Assembly: GCA_038501785.1 (NCBI GenBank)
Contig: JBAMJR010000089.1
Span: 2,228,001-2,292,000 of the forward strand
Length of the DNA stretch: 64,000 nucleotides
Source of the DNA: Myoxocephalus aenaeus
Lineage: Eukaryota > Chordata > Actinopteri > Perciformes > Cottidae
Direction of reading: 5' to 3'
In this document: positions 50,263 to 60,450 of the stretch, piece after piece
Numbering within the stretch: the stretch's first letter is position 1
How the letters are laid out: each line of letters opens with the position of its first letter
Translations under genes and position numbers: made by a program
Notes under the pieces: model-generated
What the model was told of the DNA's origin: nothing
Database searches by the model: none
What the model saw: the letters and a program-made list of their open reading frames with translations, nothing else

Positions 50263-50700
50263 GTCTACAGACATATTTACAGTGCTGCCTCTAATCCATT
50301 GCGTCTGTTGCGAGCTGCTGGCAGTGGATCTACTGTGTAGTGTATGGGCAGCCAACTTATGGATGTCATTAGCTGACATTATTGCTAAACGCTAAATTAT
50401 ATAATGCCATTTTAAAGGGCCAGGTGCACAGCAAACATTATTTCAACATGATGTTATTGTTACCATGAAACAGTGCCAATCAAATTAAATTATGTTTTTT
50501 ATTGACGCCGCAATGAAGTCAGATGCCTTCCATGGCCTCCCTAGCCTACTCTTATAAACAATGAACCTCAATGGGACTTTATAAAACACAAAGTGATCAT
50601 TGATGAAATCATATTAAACATCCAACCTCACGCAGGTAACTACATATTTATTTGTTCAGTGGCGTATTTAAGCTATTCTTTTCTTATTCCCTGCTAGTTA
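50263..50700 (+). other. intron 2 stretch, no gene seen
   Basis: AT-rich, unremarkable sequence between two LINE fragments. Confidence 0.4.
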
Positions 50701-51315
50701 TGTGGACAACGGTGTTCCCTTTCTTCTCTTTGACTGGCTACCTAGTCCTTGTGGAAAACAACACTCTGGCTTTATAGAAAGAGGTTAAGTATTATGTGTG
50801 CTACAGGGAAGTGTCCTAGGTCCTTGCTCTTTCTATTATACCTTCATGACGTTAAATATGTTTGCATGAATTGAAAAACATCAATAACTGTCTGAAAATG
50901 AATAGTCTTTGCGCCTTGGGAAAATGTTATCTATATTATTTGCTGTAAGCAAGGTTGAGTAGATTTGTGGAGCTCAGTATTACGGTCGTTGAAACTCAGA
51001 TTGTGGCTAAAATATGTGTTAAATACTTGGCCTCTGAGCTAGAAGGATCCCTTGGTTGAGCGATTATGGGACAAAGAGTTATTACCAAGGTGAACCAGTA
51101 GGATTAAAACTGAACTTCAAACGGCTCAAAATAAACTAGGATGGCATTGAACCTTAGCCCCATGTCTCCCGTTGGCCCTTTCCAATTCAAGGAATTTAAA
51201 TGTTTGACGGTAGAAAAGAGGGTAAGGCAGCTACAATTGAGACTTACTCATACGATTTTTGAAGTTAATGGGACAAGGTATTTTAATAATTATTTTAAGC
51301 TAGTTCGGTATTTCC
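50700..51315 (+). mobile_element. decayed LINE reverse-transcriptase fragment
   Basis: At 50798-50824 the + strand reads VLQGSVLGP, the conserved motif of LINE reverse transcriptases. After shifts the frame continues around 51012-51120 with VKYLASELEGSLG and KTELQTAQNKL. At 51141-51300 it gives LNLSPMSPVGPFQFKEF, then LTVEKRVRQLQL. A stretch that should hold the catalytic aspartates is missing between the first and second blocks, so it is deleted and inactive. It resembles Rex-like fish LINEs, but I cannot fix the clade. A CA repeat begins a few bases after the last readable block. Confidence 0.7.
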
Positions 51316-51323
51316 TAGAGGCA

Positions 51324-51414
<91 letters not shown>
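51324..51414. repeat. (CA)n microsatellite, 91 bp
   Basis: The longest CA run in the window, uninterrupted. It starts 24 bases after the last readable LINE codon. The overlapping long open frames on both strands are repeat artefacts. Confidence 0.97.
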
Positions 51415-51416
<2 letters not shown>

Positions 51417-52200
51417 TGCCATGTACATTTAAGAAATGTTCTAAACAAAATACCTTTCTGTACTTGGCAACAGTAGAGTGGATAGACTTCCAGGAGAAAT
51501 ACAATGAAGTCAGTCCTGTCATAGGTTTAACCATGCATTTGGGAAATGGTTATTTGACCAAAATGAGAGAAGGACTTAAAATTGAATCTGGGTATATGTA
51601 TGTATTTATACATTGTACGCATGCCTGCATGAATGCAGAGTATGCACGTAGAGGACTCTGGGTGAGCCTAATGAAGTGTCCATACTCAAAGATACAGGGC
51701 TGCTTTGTTGGAGTGCGGGGTCGCCTGCTGAGGGGCCACCTGGGTGTACGTGTATTATATTAAATTTATGGATGTAAATTGGTGGAAAATGGTTTGTTAT
51801 GTAATTAACTTATGCATACGTTACTGTGCTGATATTATTATTTCCCTTGCTCTTTAGCATTATGGAAAGATGTGGTTTGTTATGTAACCTATGATTTAAG
51901 TCGTTTTAGACTCCCTCGAAAGAGGACCACAAAGTAAACAAGAAACAATTTAACCATATATGTTATCCTCAATGCCCACAATTAATATGTATTTGTGTAT
52001 GAACTGTTGTATATAGTTATCTATTTTCATATGTATAAATTTATCAAATCAAAAGATAATGCACCACGTTGAGCTTATCCATTGACTCGTACGAGGGCAG
52101 TAGTTATTTTTTTTATAGTGGCCTCATAACTATCAACGTGTCATGAGGTGGTACAAACACTAGCATACGGATGAAACAGGCTATTGGAATATAGTAGCTA
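51415..52200 (+). other. no gene seen; possible LINE 3' tail
   Basis: The first 350 bases form an open frame (51416-51763), but it is unlike any family I know. The stretch near 51910 (ccctcgaaagaggaccacaa) resembles LINE 3' ends, a weak impression. Confidence 0.3.
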
Positions 52201-52204
52201 AAGG

Positions 52205-52540
52205 AGGAGTGTGCAGGATTTGCAACCAACTGAATTCCCCCTTCGCTCACTCTTCCTTTCCAAGCGAGTTGGAGAACTAGCGTGTTGCCTTCAGATCATG
52301 TAAAAACACAAAAGGCTCTCTCTAGAACCAGTGTTTACTTTGTTGGTTCTGTGCTACTGTAAGCTTGGCTGTAAAACATTCTCTGTGAAGAGGAGACGCT
52401 CCCTGTGAAGATAATGGAGAGCTCATTCAAAAACACAACAATTCTTACTTTCAGCTGATTATACACTAATTACAATATAGTTATCAATATTATATTCCAT
52501 TTCTGCAAAGAGATCCTCCTAAATCTTACACAATGTTCTA
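52205..52540 (+). repeat. dispersed percomorph repeat
   Basis: It runs from ggagtgtgcaggatttgcaa through cctttccaagcgagttgg, aaaggctctctctagaacca, gttctgtgctactgtaagct and gtgaagaggagacgctccct to cagctgattatacactaatt and atattccatttctgcaaaga. I recognise this as an abundant repeat of spiny-rayed fishes. It is the same family as the split copy at 37240-39850. Confidence 0.8.
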
Positions 52541-53867
52541 TTAAGGACTTGCACAGAAGGACATTACATTTTTGCATCACTAGCTGCCTTTGAATCAGCC
52601 CGGATACTTTGTGTGCTGTGGATTTACTTCCTGAACAACAATCACAGGAATTCTCTTTGTGGTCTGTGAGGTGGAACTTGAAAGACAAAGGGAGTATATT
52701 TGTTTATATGTCTGTCGGTGGTGGTGGATCTAGGCTTTTGTGTGGTCAGCCAGCATATAAATGCTTGTGTGTCTGTGTGCGAGGTGGAGGGTGTCTGTGT
52801 CGCAGTGTGTGTGCGCGCTTTCATGTGTAAATATAATGCTGAGTTATTGATTCAACCAACTTGGATTAAAAAATAAACACACCACTGCACTTCATAATGA
52901 GCTCTCGTTCAGCTGTGTCAGGTGATGTTGAGCAGATGAGCTGATGGTAAACAGATGTATCGAAGTTAGTTGTCAGCGCGGCTTTGAATACAGATTTAAA
53001 AAAATTATAATGTTAATAAATAATGAATTACTTTTTTGTCAAAACAGTTTCAAAAGACTATAAGGAAGGTTGTGTGTCAGCCTTACTATTCCTGGCTCCA
53101 TCCTGAGCAAGGACATACATCATTAAAGTTTTTATTCTAGTATAGAAGCCTTTCAGTAATGCAGCACAGACAGGACATAACTTTGCTCTTAGCAACTTGA
53201 AGTGAAGGCCATTTGATATTTCCACAAACTCATTATATCAACCAATTGTGCAAGTTCGGCTGCTGTCTGACTGATCCTTCCACAGCAAAACTTGACTGGA
53301 GTGTGTAATGAGCGATTCTGTCCATGTGAATCCTTACGGCCCAGACGTATGCAATTGTGTGCAGCAAATGTGTCACCGGCCTAACAGCAGTGGAAATATT
53401 CCCACCCTTTAATGAATTATTAACAGGCAGCAATGATTGCTGCTCCTCTGTTGCCTGTCCTGTAGGCTAAGTACATTTACTGTGGTCATTTTGGTTTGAT
53501 GCCAATGACTCTTTTACACAGTGAGGCATGTATCTTATTAATGTAACACTTGTATGGGATTCATACTCTCTATCGGCCGATTCCAGGTATCTCTATCGGG
53601 ACTGAAAACGTGGGATCAGTTAATTAATAAATTAAATATATACCTGGTGTCGTTTAATTTTCCAGTTTAATTGTTCATCATTTTACTTTTGCTCTTAGTG
53701 TCAGTGGCTGATCTCCACAATGGCCGTATGCCACAATCTCCAAAGCCAGGGTTCCACAGTCACTGTTGCAAAAGGCACAAAACATGCAATTTTCCCCCCA
53801 TGTCCCTATTTTTCACATGCTGTTAATGTTACTCAACCAACTGTAATGACCTCTCCTCTTTCCCCAG
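52541..53867 (+). other. end of intron 2, no gene seen
   Basis: It has a GT-rich patch at about 52765-52830 and otherwise AT-rich sequence up to the acceptor at 53866-53867. Confidence 0.5.
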
Positions 53868-54063
53868 GTGACTACCCTGGTGAACACCAGCAACAAAGGG
53901 CCATCCAGTAAGAAGAAAGGGCGCTCCAAGAAGGCCCATGTCCTTGCAGTGTCTGTTGAGCAGGCTACCCAGAACTTTTTGGAAAAGGGTGAGCAGATCG
54001 CCAAAGACAGCCACGACCTCAAGGAGGAGCTCATTGCTGCTGTTGAGGATGTTCGTAAGCAAG
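53868..54063 (+). CDS. ctnna2: ctnna2 coding exon 2, residues 35-99 plus first base of codon 100
   Basis: The acceptor is tccccag ending at 53867 and the donor GT is at 54064-54065. The length is 196 bases (65 codons plus one base), so the next intron is phase 1. The product opens with VTTLVNTSNKGPSSKKKGRS and ends EDVRKQ. The basic stretch KKKGRSKK (residues 49-56) and the helix AHVLAVSVEQATQNFLEKG are family hallmarks. The exon covers the part of the N-terminal domain that in alphaE-catenin takes part in beta-catenin binding and homodimerisation (roughly residues 50-150). The long minus-strand open frame over the same bases is a shadow of this exon. The ORF is open through the donor to a TAA in the intron, which is not used in the spliced message. 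Confidence 0.96.
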
Positions 54064-56552
54064 GTGAGCTCGTTGACTGTTAAACGTGTCACACAATGTT
54101 GAGTGGAATTCAACTCAGCATCATTTCCAGCTGAAATAATTGGCACTGCTGGAACCATTTTCTGTGAAAGGACTGCAATACCAATGTTGTTTTCTACCAT
54201 TGAACGCTACTCAGGGAGAGTAATTGCTTTAAAAATGTGAATGTTCGGAAGCGTATTAAGTGCTCTGACTGTCAGAACAAGTCAAATGTTGGAAGTCGTG
54301 TGTGCTTTAAACAGTTGTAGAGTTAAGAGTGGCAAGGCAAGTCCATTAAATATAACAGATTAGCACCCATTAGTTTCGGGCTCTACTTGTCGCATGTAGC
54401 TTCATGAATGTAATGAGCCTAATTCTGGAGTTGTTTACCCTAAAGTCATGCATCGTTAGAGCTTCGACTGTCAGGGATGGTGGGGAGCCTTGCTGAATTG
54501 TAAGACATTATAGAAGCCCATTATCATTAGCAACAACTCTTCACTTCAACAAATCATGCTCAGTCTTTCAGTGAGCTCTCGCTCTTATCAGTCAATGCCA
54601 CAGTTTTCAAAGTATCTTTTCGATGCTGAGAGCAAGTCAGTGAGCCTTTTTGTGGATCAGATGTCCCCAGAATGGAATTAGATTCCCCGTTCAATAACTA
54701 CATCAGCAGAAAGAGCAAATGTAGCTCAGCCAACCGTATGTTGTGTTGTCGGGGTAGTCCTCATCCTGCACTGTCAGCTCCACTTGGCCACCGGTGCTTT
54801 TGAACACGACTTGAATATATTAATAATAATAGACTGTTGCCACACATGTCATCACCACAGCTGACATCAAAAAGGACAAGATCATTCTTCCAACCTGTAT
54901 GGCATGTGAGCCAAAACCAAAGGAAGGCTGTAAAACAATGTTATGGAAGACATTATTTATCTGTCCGTTTTGAACTGATGTGGCACACCTTGTGTTGTTA
55001 TGCTCATGAATAATTGCACTGCTCTTTCTGAATAGTTTGATGGCAAAGCTATGCCCTTTGTAAAAGGCAATAAATCAACTTTAGTATCTGTCAATCTCAG
55101 GAAGAAAACATTGGTTGACCATCACTAGAAAACAAGCTGAAAAATAACCTTTTACTGCCCGTATGAAAAGATGAGCATGCTCAAAAGCCCTTCAGTAGAG
55201 AAGTGGGCTGCTGATGGGACTCTTTTTATTCTCTCTTTGCTAGGTTGAATATAATTACATGTCAAGGGAAATTATTTAATATTAATAACTTTGGAACTAT
55301 GAGACGGAGCTATGTTATGGTCACTGTACTCGGCAGACTTTTGAAGACATCTCCTTTTTACAAGACCTTTAGCAGCTTCTAGAGGTGTCCCCAGATGGCA
55401 TCATCGGCCTAGTTAAGGTCACAGTGAATCGTAAAACACTCCTAAATATGTCATCACCTCATCAGACCTGTGTCATCGTGACCTCATCATCTCAAACCCC
55501 TTTATCTTGTCGTGATTAAATTATAGATGCTGATTTCAGACCACAAAGGGGTTCAGTAATCAGACCCTTTGTACTGTCACTCTGCGCCAGCATCATCGGG
55601 CCAGGCAGACTTATGGCACTATCAGTGCCAGTCTGTGTTTGAGTGCTTGCCTTGTGTATGGATGTTAGGATGTGTTCGGTGCATTTTCTCACCGTCTTAG
55701 AGCCTTTTTTGTACACCATGCTCAGTATTTTCAATTATTGCTGAGATAGCTGGCACTTTCACCCTGATGAAGGCAAGTTAGCCAAACACATTTGAATAAA
55801 GCTTTGGTACTGGAAAAGAGTTGAGCGGCATTTTATTATTTTTGAGAGCTAGCGCTGTCAGTGTTGACCCGCTGCCACTTTACCACTGCCTTTTGCATTA
55901 TTATACAGAAAGTAACCTAATTTCTTACTATCGGGTAGTTGTATACAAGCATCAAAACAAAGTTGTTGGTGGTAAATAAACATTGAAAAAGGCGTTGTTG
56001 CTTCTTAAAACCAAGAAATTTGTATTAAAACAATAAATCAACATATTTATGCTGTTTGTATTCATGGTTAGAGCTATGAGGGATGCATTTTTCTCAAATT
56101 AATTGATGCTTTTCTGGTATGTTATAATATCCAAGGTGAAATAGTTGACTCACAACTAAAGCTCTTAGCTGCACATTTTGTAGCGGGATGGCTCAGCAGT
56201 CATGACGATTCTGTATGCCTTCTCGGTTACAAGCTCATATATTTCTGTGCTCGTGTGGATTTAAGTCAACTGGGGCATGCCAAATTCAGATCTATTTCCT
56301 AACAAGAAACACAGTTTTATGAGCTCTTAATCGGATGAAGCAAGTCAGTAGTGGGCCTTATCTCATTGTCGTCATATCACAACATTAACTCACTCTATCT
56401 TCAACTGGTGTTAAACAATATATATGTGCAGAATGTGTATGCACACGCAAATACCCACGCTCAGTCACAGATAATAACATAGTGTCTGCTCTAGGGTAAG
56501 ATACAATCATGTCACTCTTTTTTCACTTACAGTTTTCTTCCTTTCTTTGCAG
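54064..56552 (+). other. intron 3 of ctnna2
   Basis: A phase-1 intron with GT at 54064 and AG at 56551-56552. No gene or clear repeat was recognised within it. Confidence 0.7.
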
Positions 56553-56719
56553 GGGACTCGATGCGTATCTCCTCGTCAGAGTTTGCAGATGACCCGTGTT
56601 CCTCTGTAAAACGTGGCACCATGGTGAGGGCGGCCCGCGCCCTCCTCTCTGCTGTCACCCGTCTGCTCATCCTCGCTGACATGGCTGATGTCATGAGGCT
56701 GCTGGCCCACCTTAAAATC
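56553..56719 (+). CDS. ctnna2: ctnna2 coding exon 3, residues 100-155
   Basis: The acceptor ctttctttgcag ends at 56552 and the donor gtaagt starts at 56720, a consensus site. The two leading bases GG complete Gly100 with the last base of the previous exon. The following 55 codons bring the frame to phase 0. The product runs GDSMRISSSEFADDPCSSVK, then RGTMVRAARALLSAVTRLLI and LADMADVMRLLAHLKI. FADDPCSSVKRG and the hydrophobic helix LLSAVTRLLILADMADV are strongly conserved in all alpha-catenins. The MRLLAHLK end fits alphaN, since alphaE differs here in my memory. This is the core of the beta-catenin-binding and dimerisation helices of the N domain. Confidence 0.96.
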
Positions 56720-57166
56720 GTAAGTGCGACCATCACCTTATTTTAAAGCAGATATGCTGTTCTTCTTCCGAAGAACAAAGTGTACTCCTTGAACTTTAAT
56801 TCAACCATGTGTACAACACACATGGTTGAAGTGATATGACCCTGTGACCTCATAGAGTTATGAAGCCATGGGGTTACACTTATTGGTTGTGTTAAAATAC
56901 TCATGTTTAAATAACAGATTAGCATATAGATGAGTCATGGAGCAATACCCTGAGACCACACATCTGATTGTACTGTATTAATATCATGCCATAGTGCCCT
57001 GGTGTGATGTACCACACAAAACCCTCCCACTCGTCGACCATAATTTGTAGAACACAGGTTTCTGAGTCCTTTATTATGGAAATGGGTCAGGCATTGAAAT
57101 CTTTCGAAGGAATGTTCTGCAACTGGCATAATCAGAATCAAACTCGGGCCTCCATGCACCTTCATA

Positions 57167-57243
<77 letters not shown>

Positions 57244-57678
57244 ATAAATACACAAATACAAACACTCTCACATTCGCTCACACTCATAGTCCTTTTTCCC
57301 AAGCTTCATTCTTGAGGCCCACAGAGGGGCTTAACTCTAGCCAGTATAAGCCCTGCCATCAAAGGCCACTTAAAGTCTTGTGCATCACTTTCATTAGGGA
57401 TAAAAAAAAGTTTAGAATCAGAGTGTACCCGCAGAAGGCATGGAGATTGCTGAAGTGAGACCCATTAAAAGTGGTTATTGTCGATTTAAACCCAGTTGCA
57501 ATTGCGTAGGGATCTATTATGATTTTACTTGAATGTATGTTTTAACATTTATGGTTTGATGTATATTACAAAATCACACTATATAGATCAATGTATGCTA
57601 GTTTTCAAGTGCATCCACAGAGTTTTTGGGAAAATCCCTTATTTTATCTGTGTGTCTGTGTGTGCCTGTGTGTTACAG
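56720..57678 (+). other. intron 4 of ctnna2
   Basis: A phase-0 intron with consensus gtaagt. It contains a 13-bp inverted repeat (56801-56813 and 56819-56831) and a long CA microsatellite. Confidence 0.75.
57174..57241. repeat. (CA)n microsatellite in intron 4
   Basis: An uninterrupted CA run preceded by tacacacatacac-type units. Open frames on both strands across it are artefacts. Confidence 0.97.
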
Positions 57679-57798
57679 GTGGAGGAGGCCCTGGAGGGAG
57701 TAAAGAATGCGACCAATGAGCAGGACCTGGCAAACCGCTTCAAGGAGTTTGGGAAGGAGATGGTGAAGCTTAATTATGTGGCAGCTCGGAGGCAGCAG
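57679..57798 (+). CDS. ctnna2: ctnna2 coding exon 4, residues 156-195
   Basis: The acceptor tgttacag ends at 57678 and the donor gtatct starts at 57799. The exon is exactly 120 bases, 40 codons, phase 0 on both sides, so its omission would not shift the frame. The product begins VEEALEGVKNATNEQDLANR and ends VKLNYVAARRQQ. The NATNEQDLANRFKEF stretch is one of the best discriminators of alphaN from alphaE. It forms helices in the second half of the N-terminal vinculin-homology domain. The stretch upstream is rich in tgtgtgtgcctgtgtg, which replaces a classical polypyrimidine tract; the acceptor is therefore unusual in composition but still preceded by a CAG. Confidence 0.95.
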
Positions 57799-60183
57799 GT
57801 ATCTGGAAGCTCACTGTCTTCTGTCTGACTTTCAAAGAAAAAGTGAACCACTTCTGTCTTGTGTGTTGCATTCAGGTACAGGGAGTTCCTGTAGGAGAAA
57901 GCTCCCATAAGTGTCTACACTCTGGTATTCTCTCGGTTGGCGATTTCTAATCTTCATATATAGGTTATAAGTACATAGCAGATTATTGGTGAACAACCAA
58001 AGATACAGTAAATAGTTTAATATGGGATGAGTTTCGGCCATTGCATGAAAACGCTGTTGGCTTAAACTCAAAGGGACAAAAACTGCAGTTTCTCAAATGG
58101 CCACTTGAAGCCTGCTCCAAAAGCGAGTCAATGCCCATAGACCTCAATGTTAAAATGTCCAACTTTCCAGGGAAATAAACATGTTTACAGTCTGGAATAA
58201 AACAAGGTTTTTGATCGTTAGAGCTAATATGCCCGTTCATGACAACCGCTTCTATTTTATCCGGCGCAGCTATTCTCGCTTTACCGGCACTCATTCAGCG
58301 GTTCATGAAACACACCGACCAATTGCATGCAATGTAACTCATCTCACGTGATGCTACTCAGCCAATCAAATGGTGTTTATTTTGGAAAGCAATGCGACTG
58401 CTGTGAGATCAGACACACGGGAGATACAGCGCGAGAGACCCAATGGTCGGAGAAGTACGTAAGTCAGAGAAGTTATTTAACATAGCGTGCAGTAAAGAAT
58501 GGACAAACTCTTCCATGCACAGTTCAAAACAAGTATGTGTTCAGAGACTGTGGCAATTATTAAATGCAGCAATGTGAAGTGCCACTACAAAACTAAGCAC
58601 AAATCTTTGAGCAAACGTACCCACTCAAATCTGAAATGAAGGCACAGAAAAATACACAATCTAAGAGTCCAATATAATTAGAATCCTCATACATTAATTC
58701 ACTGCCCAGCAATGATGCTGCAACAAGTGGTTTCATAATCACAGATATAGTCCTTGAGAAGATGAGAAGAATATGGATATTATAGTGTTTTTGGTTGACT
58801 CACTTTACACCTGAATGAACAGAATTTAAATTCATATTTTTTTTTATGAAGTACTTTATTTTCAGATGCACATTTTTCGAAAGCTTTCTGTTATGTATTT
58901 TAATTTAAAATACAGCCCTTATTTTACTTGAAACAAGAGAAGAACATTTATTTATTATTGGACTATGTATTATTTATAACTCAGCCAGTTCAATTTAAAT
59001 ACTGATGATACATCTTGTTGAGATATTATTCAATTGAACTTTTTAAATTTTATTTGACAGTCAGTTATTGACGACATAGAGACGTTAATACGACTGCTTG
59101 GCTACTTCAATATACATGGCACTGAATCATCGCAAGTTCAACACTATCGTGATGTTCCCGACCTTTGCTTTAGGAAATTCTCTCTAACTGGACCTGGTTG
59201 ACTTTGAATTGAATACTTCTGCTCTATCATATAGCCGCAATCAGAGTTGTGCAGAAAGAATCCTGACACATCAATCAGTGAATAGTAAAAGTAGTTTGCT
59301 GTCGGATTCTGAAAAAAATATTGGCCAACTCCATAATGATGTGCAGTTATATCTGCTTTGCATTGTCGCTGTAAGGATAGCGTTCACAGCAGCACACACA
59401 CACACAGGCAGGAAAGGAATCTATTTTCAATCAATTATTGTAGTGTGAAGTTATTCAAAAAGCAATGACAATTTCAACACATTTGAAGTGGTTTATTTCA
59501 TAAATCTATTAATGTTTTATGTTAGTATTTACAACTGTTTTCAAAACATGAATTTTAGCTTAACTGTACAGTACATAACTGAAGCTAGAAATCCGATAGT
59601 ATAGTAGCGTTTTTTCATAGTATTCGAAATAACTTCATCATATGACTGTAAATCAGCAAATATCCGCATCAGTGCTTATTTGACCCAAGAGGATAACACA
59701 TGAAAGTGTTAGAATATCTAACATGGCCCCTGGTGTGACAAAAAGCTTTTAGAAGATTTTCCTTTTTCTTTTAGAAGTGTCATGTTGGCAAGTATCCACC
59801 CCGCTGAACTGTCCCAGAGCAACACACTGCGCTGAATTCCATCCAGCTCCATGGTTGCTGTTCTGCTGACACGGCCCTAACTTTGTGTGGTTGGAACAAT
59901 ACCAATCCAGATAGGACATGAACTTTTGTTTTGACAGGAAATGTCTTATGCTCTGCTTTGCTCTATGGTGAATCATTGTTTCCATTAAAGGTCCTTTTTT
60001 TAGCTCTTGACCAAAACATATACTATATCCCAAAAACTCTAAGATTTTGAGAAATGCACTCTTTCACCATTACATTTATTGTGTAGGCTGTTTCTTAATT
60101 CTTATATATGCACTGACCTTTCTTGAAGGACTGACTGTAAGTAGTTGTTAGTGCTTACTTGAGAACCTTTATCGCCTCCTCAG
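57799..60183 (+). other. intron 5 of ctnna2
   Basis: A phase-0 intron. It contains a dispersed repeat piece (58075-58270) and otherwise AT-rich sequence. Confidence 0.75.
58075..58270 (+). repeat. dispersed percomorph repeat fragment
   Basis: It reads aaatggccacttgaagcctg, then ccaaaagcgagtcaatgccc, atgttaaaatgtccaacttt and ataaacatgtttacagtctg. I recognise the order from a common fish repeat; no ends or target duplications were fixed. Confidence 0.65.
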
Positions 60184-60450
60184 GAGCTGAAAGACCCTCA
60201 GTGTCGAGATGAGATGGCAGCTGCACGTGGAGCCCTGAAGAAAAACGCCACCATGCTGTACACAGCTTCACAGGCCTTCCTGCGCCACCCGGATGTGGCG
60301 GCCACACGTGCTAACCGGGACTACGTGTTCAAGCAGGTTCAGGAGGCCATAGGAGGCATTTCCAGTGCTGCTCAGGCCACCTCACCCAATGACGAGAAGC
60401 ACGGCCATGCCGGCATTGGAGAGCTGGCTGCTGCCCTCAACGAATTTGAC
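60184..60450 (+). CDS. ctnna2: ctnna2 coding exon 5, residues 196-284 (last in window)
   Basis: The acceptor cgcctcctcag ends at 60183 and the donor gtaagt starts at 60451. It is 267 bases, 89 codons, phase 0 at both ends. The product opens ELKDPQCRDEMAAARGALKK and closes GIGELAAALNEFD. QAFLRHPDVAATRANRDYVF and the AAQATSP segment are typical of alphaN-catenin. The exon completes the N-terminal domain and enters the hinge to the middle domain, whose first part binds vinculin in the family. The following exon (expected to continue from Asp284 into an Ile-Ile-Leu-Asp-Pro type sequence) was not found in the remaining 3.5 kb, so the gene continues past the window. Confidence 0.95.

Noticed and set aside
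53829..54200. 123-codon minus-strand open frame
   Set aside because: It is the shadow of ctnna2 coding exon 2, which is certain on the + strand.
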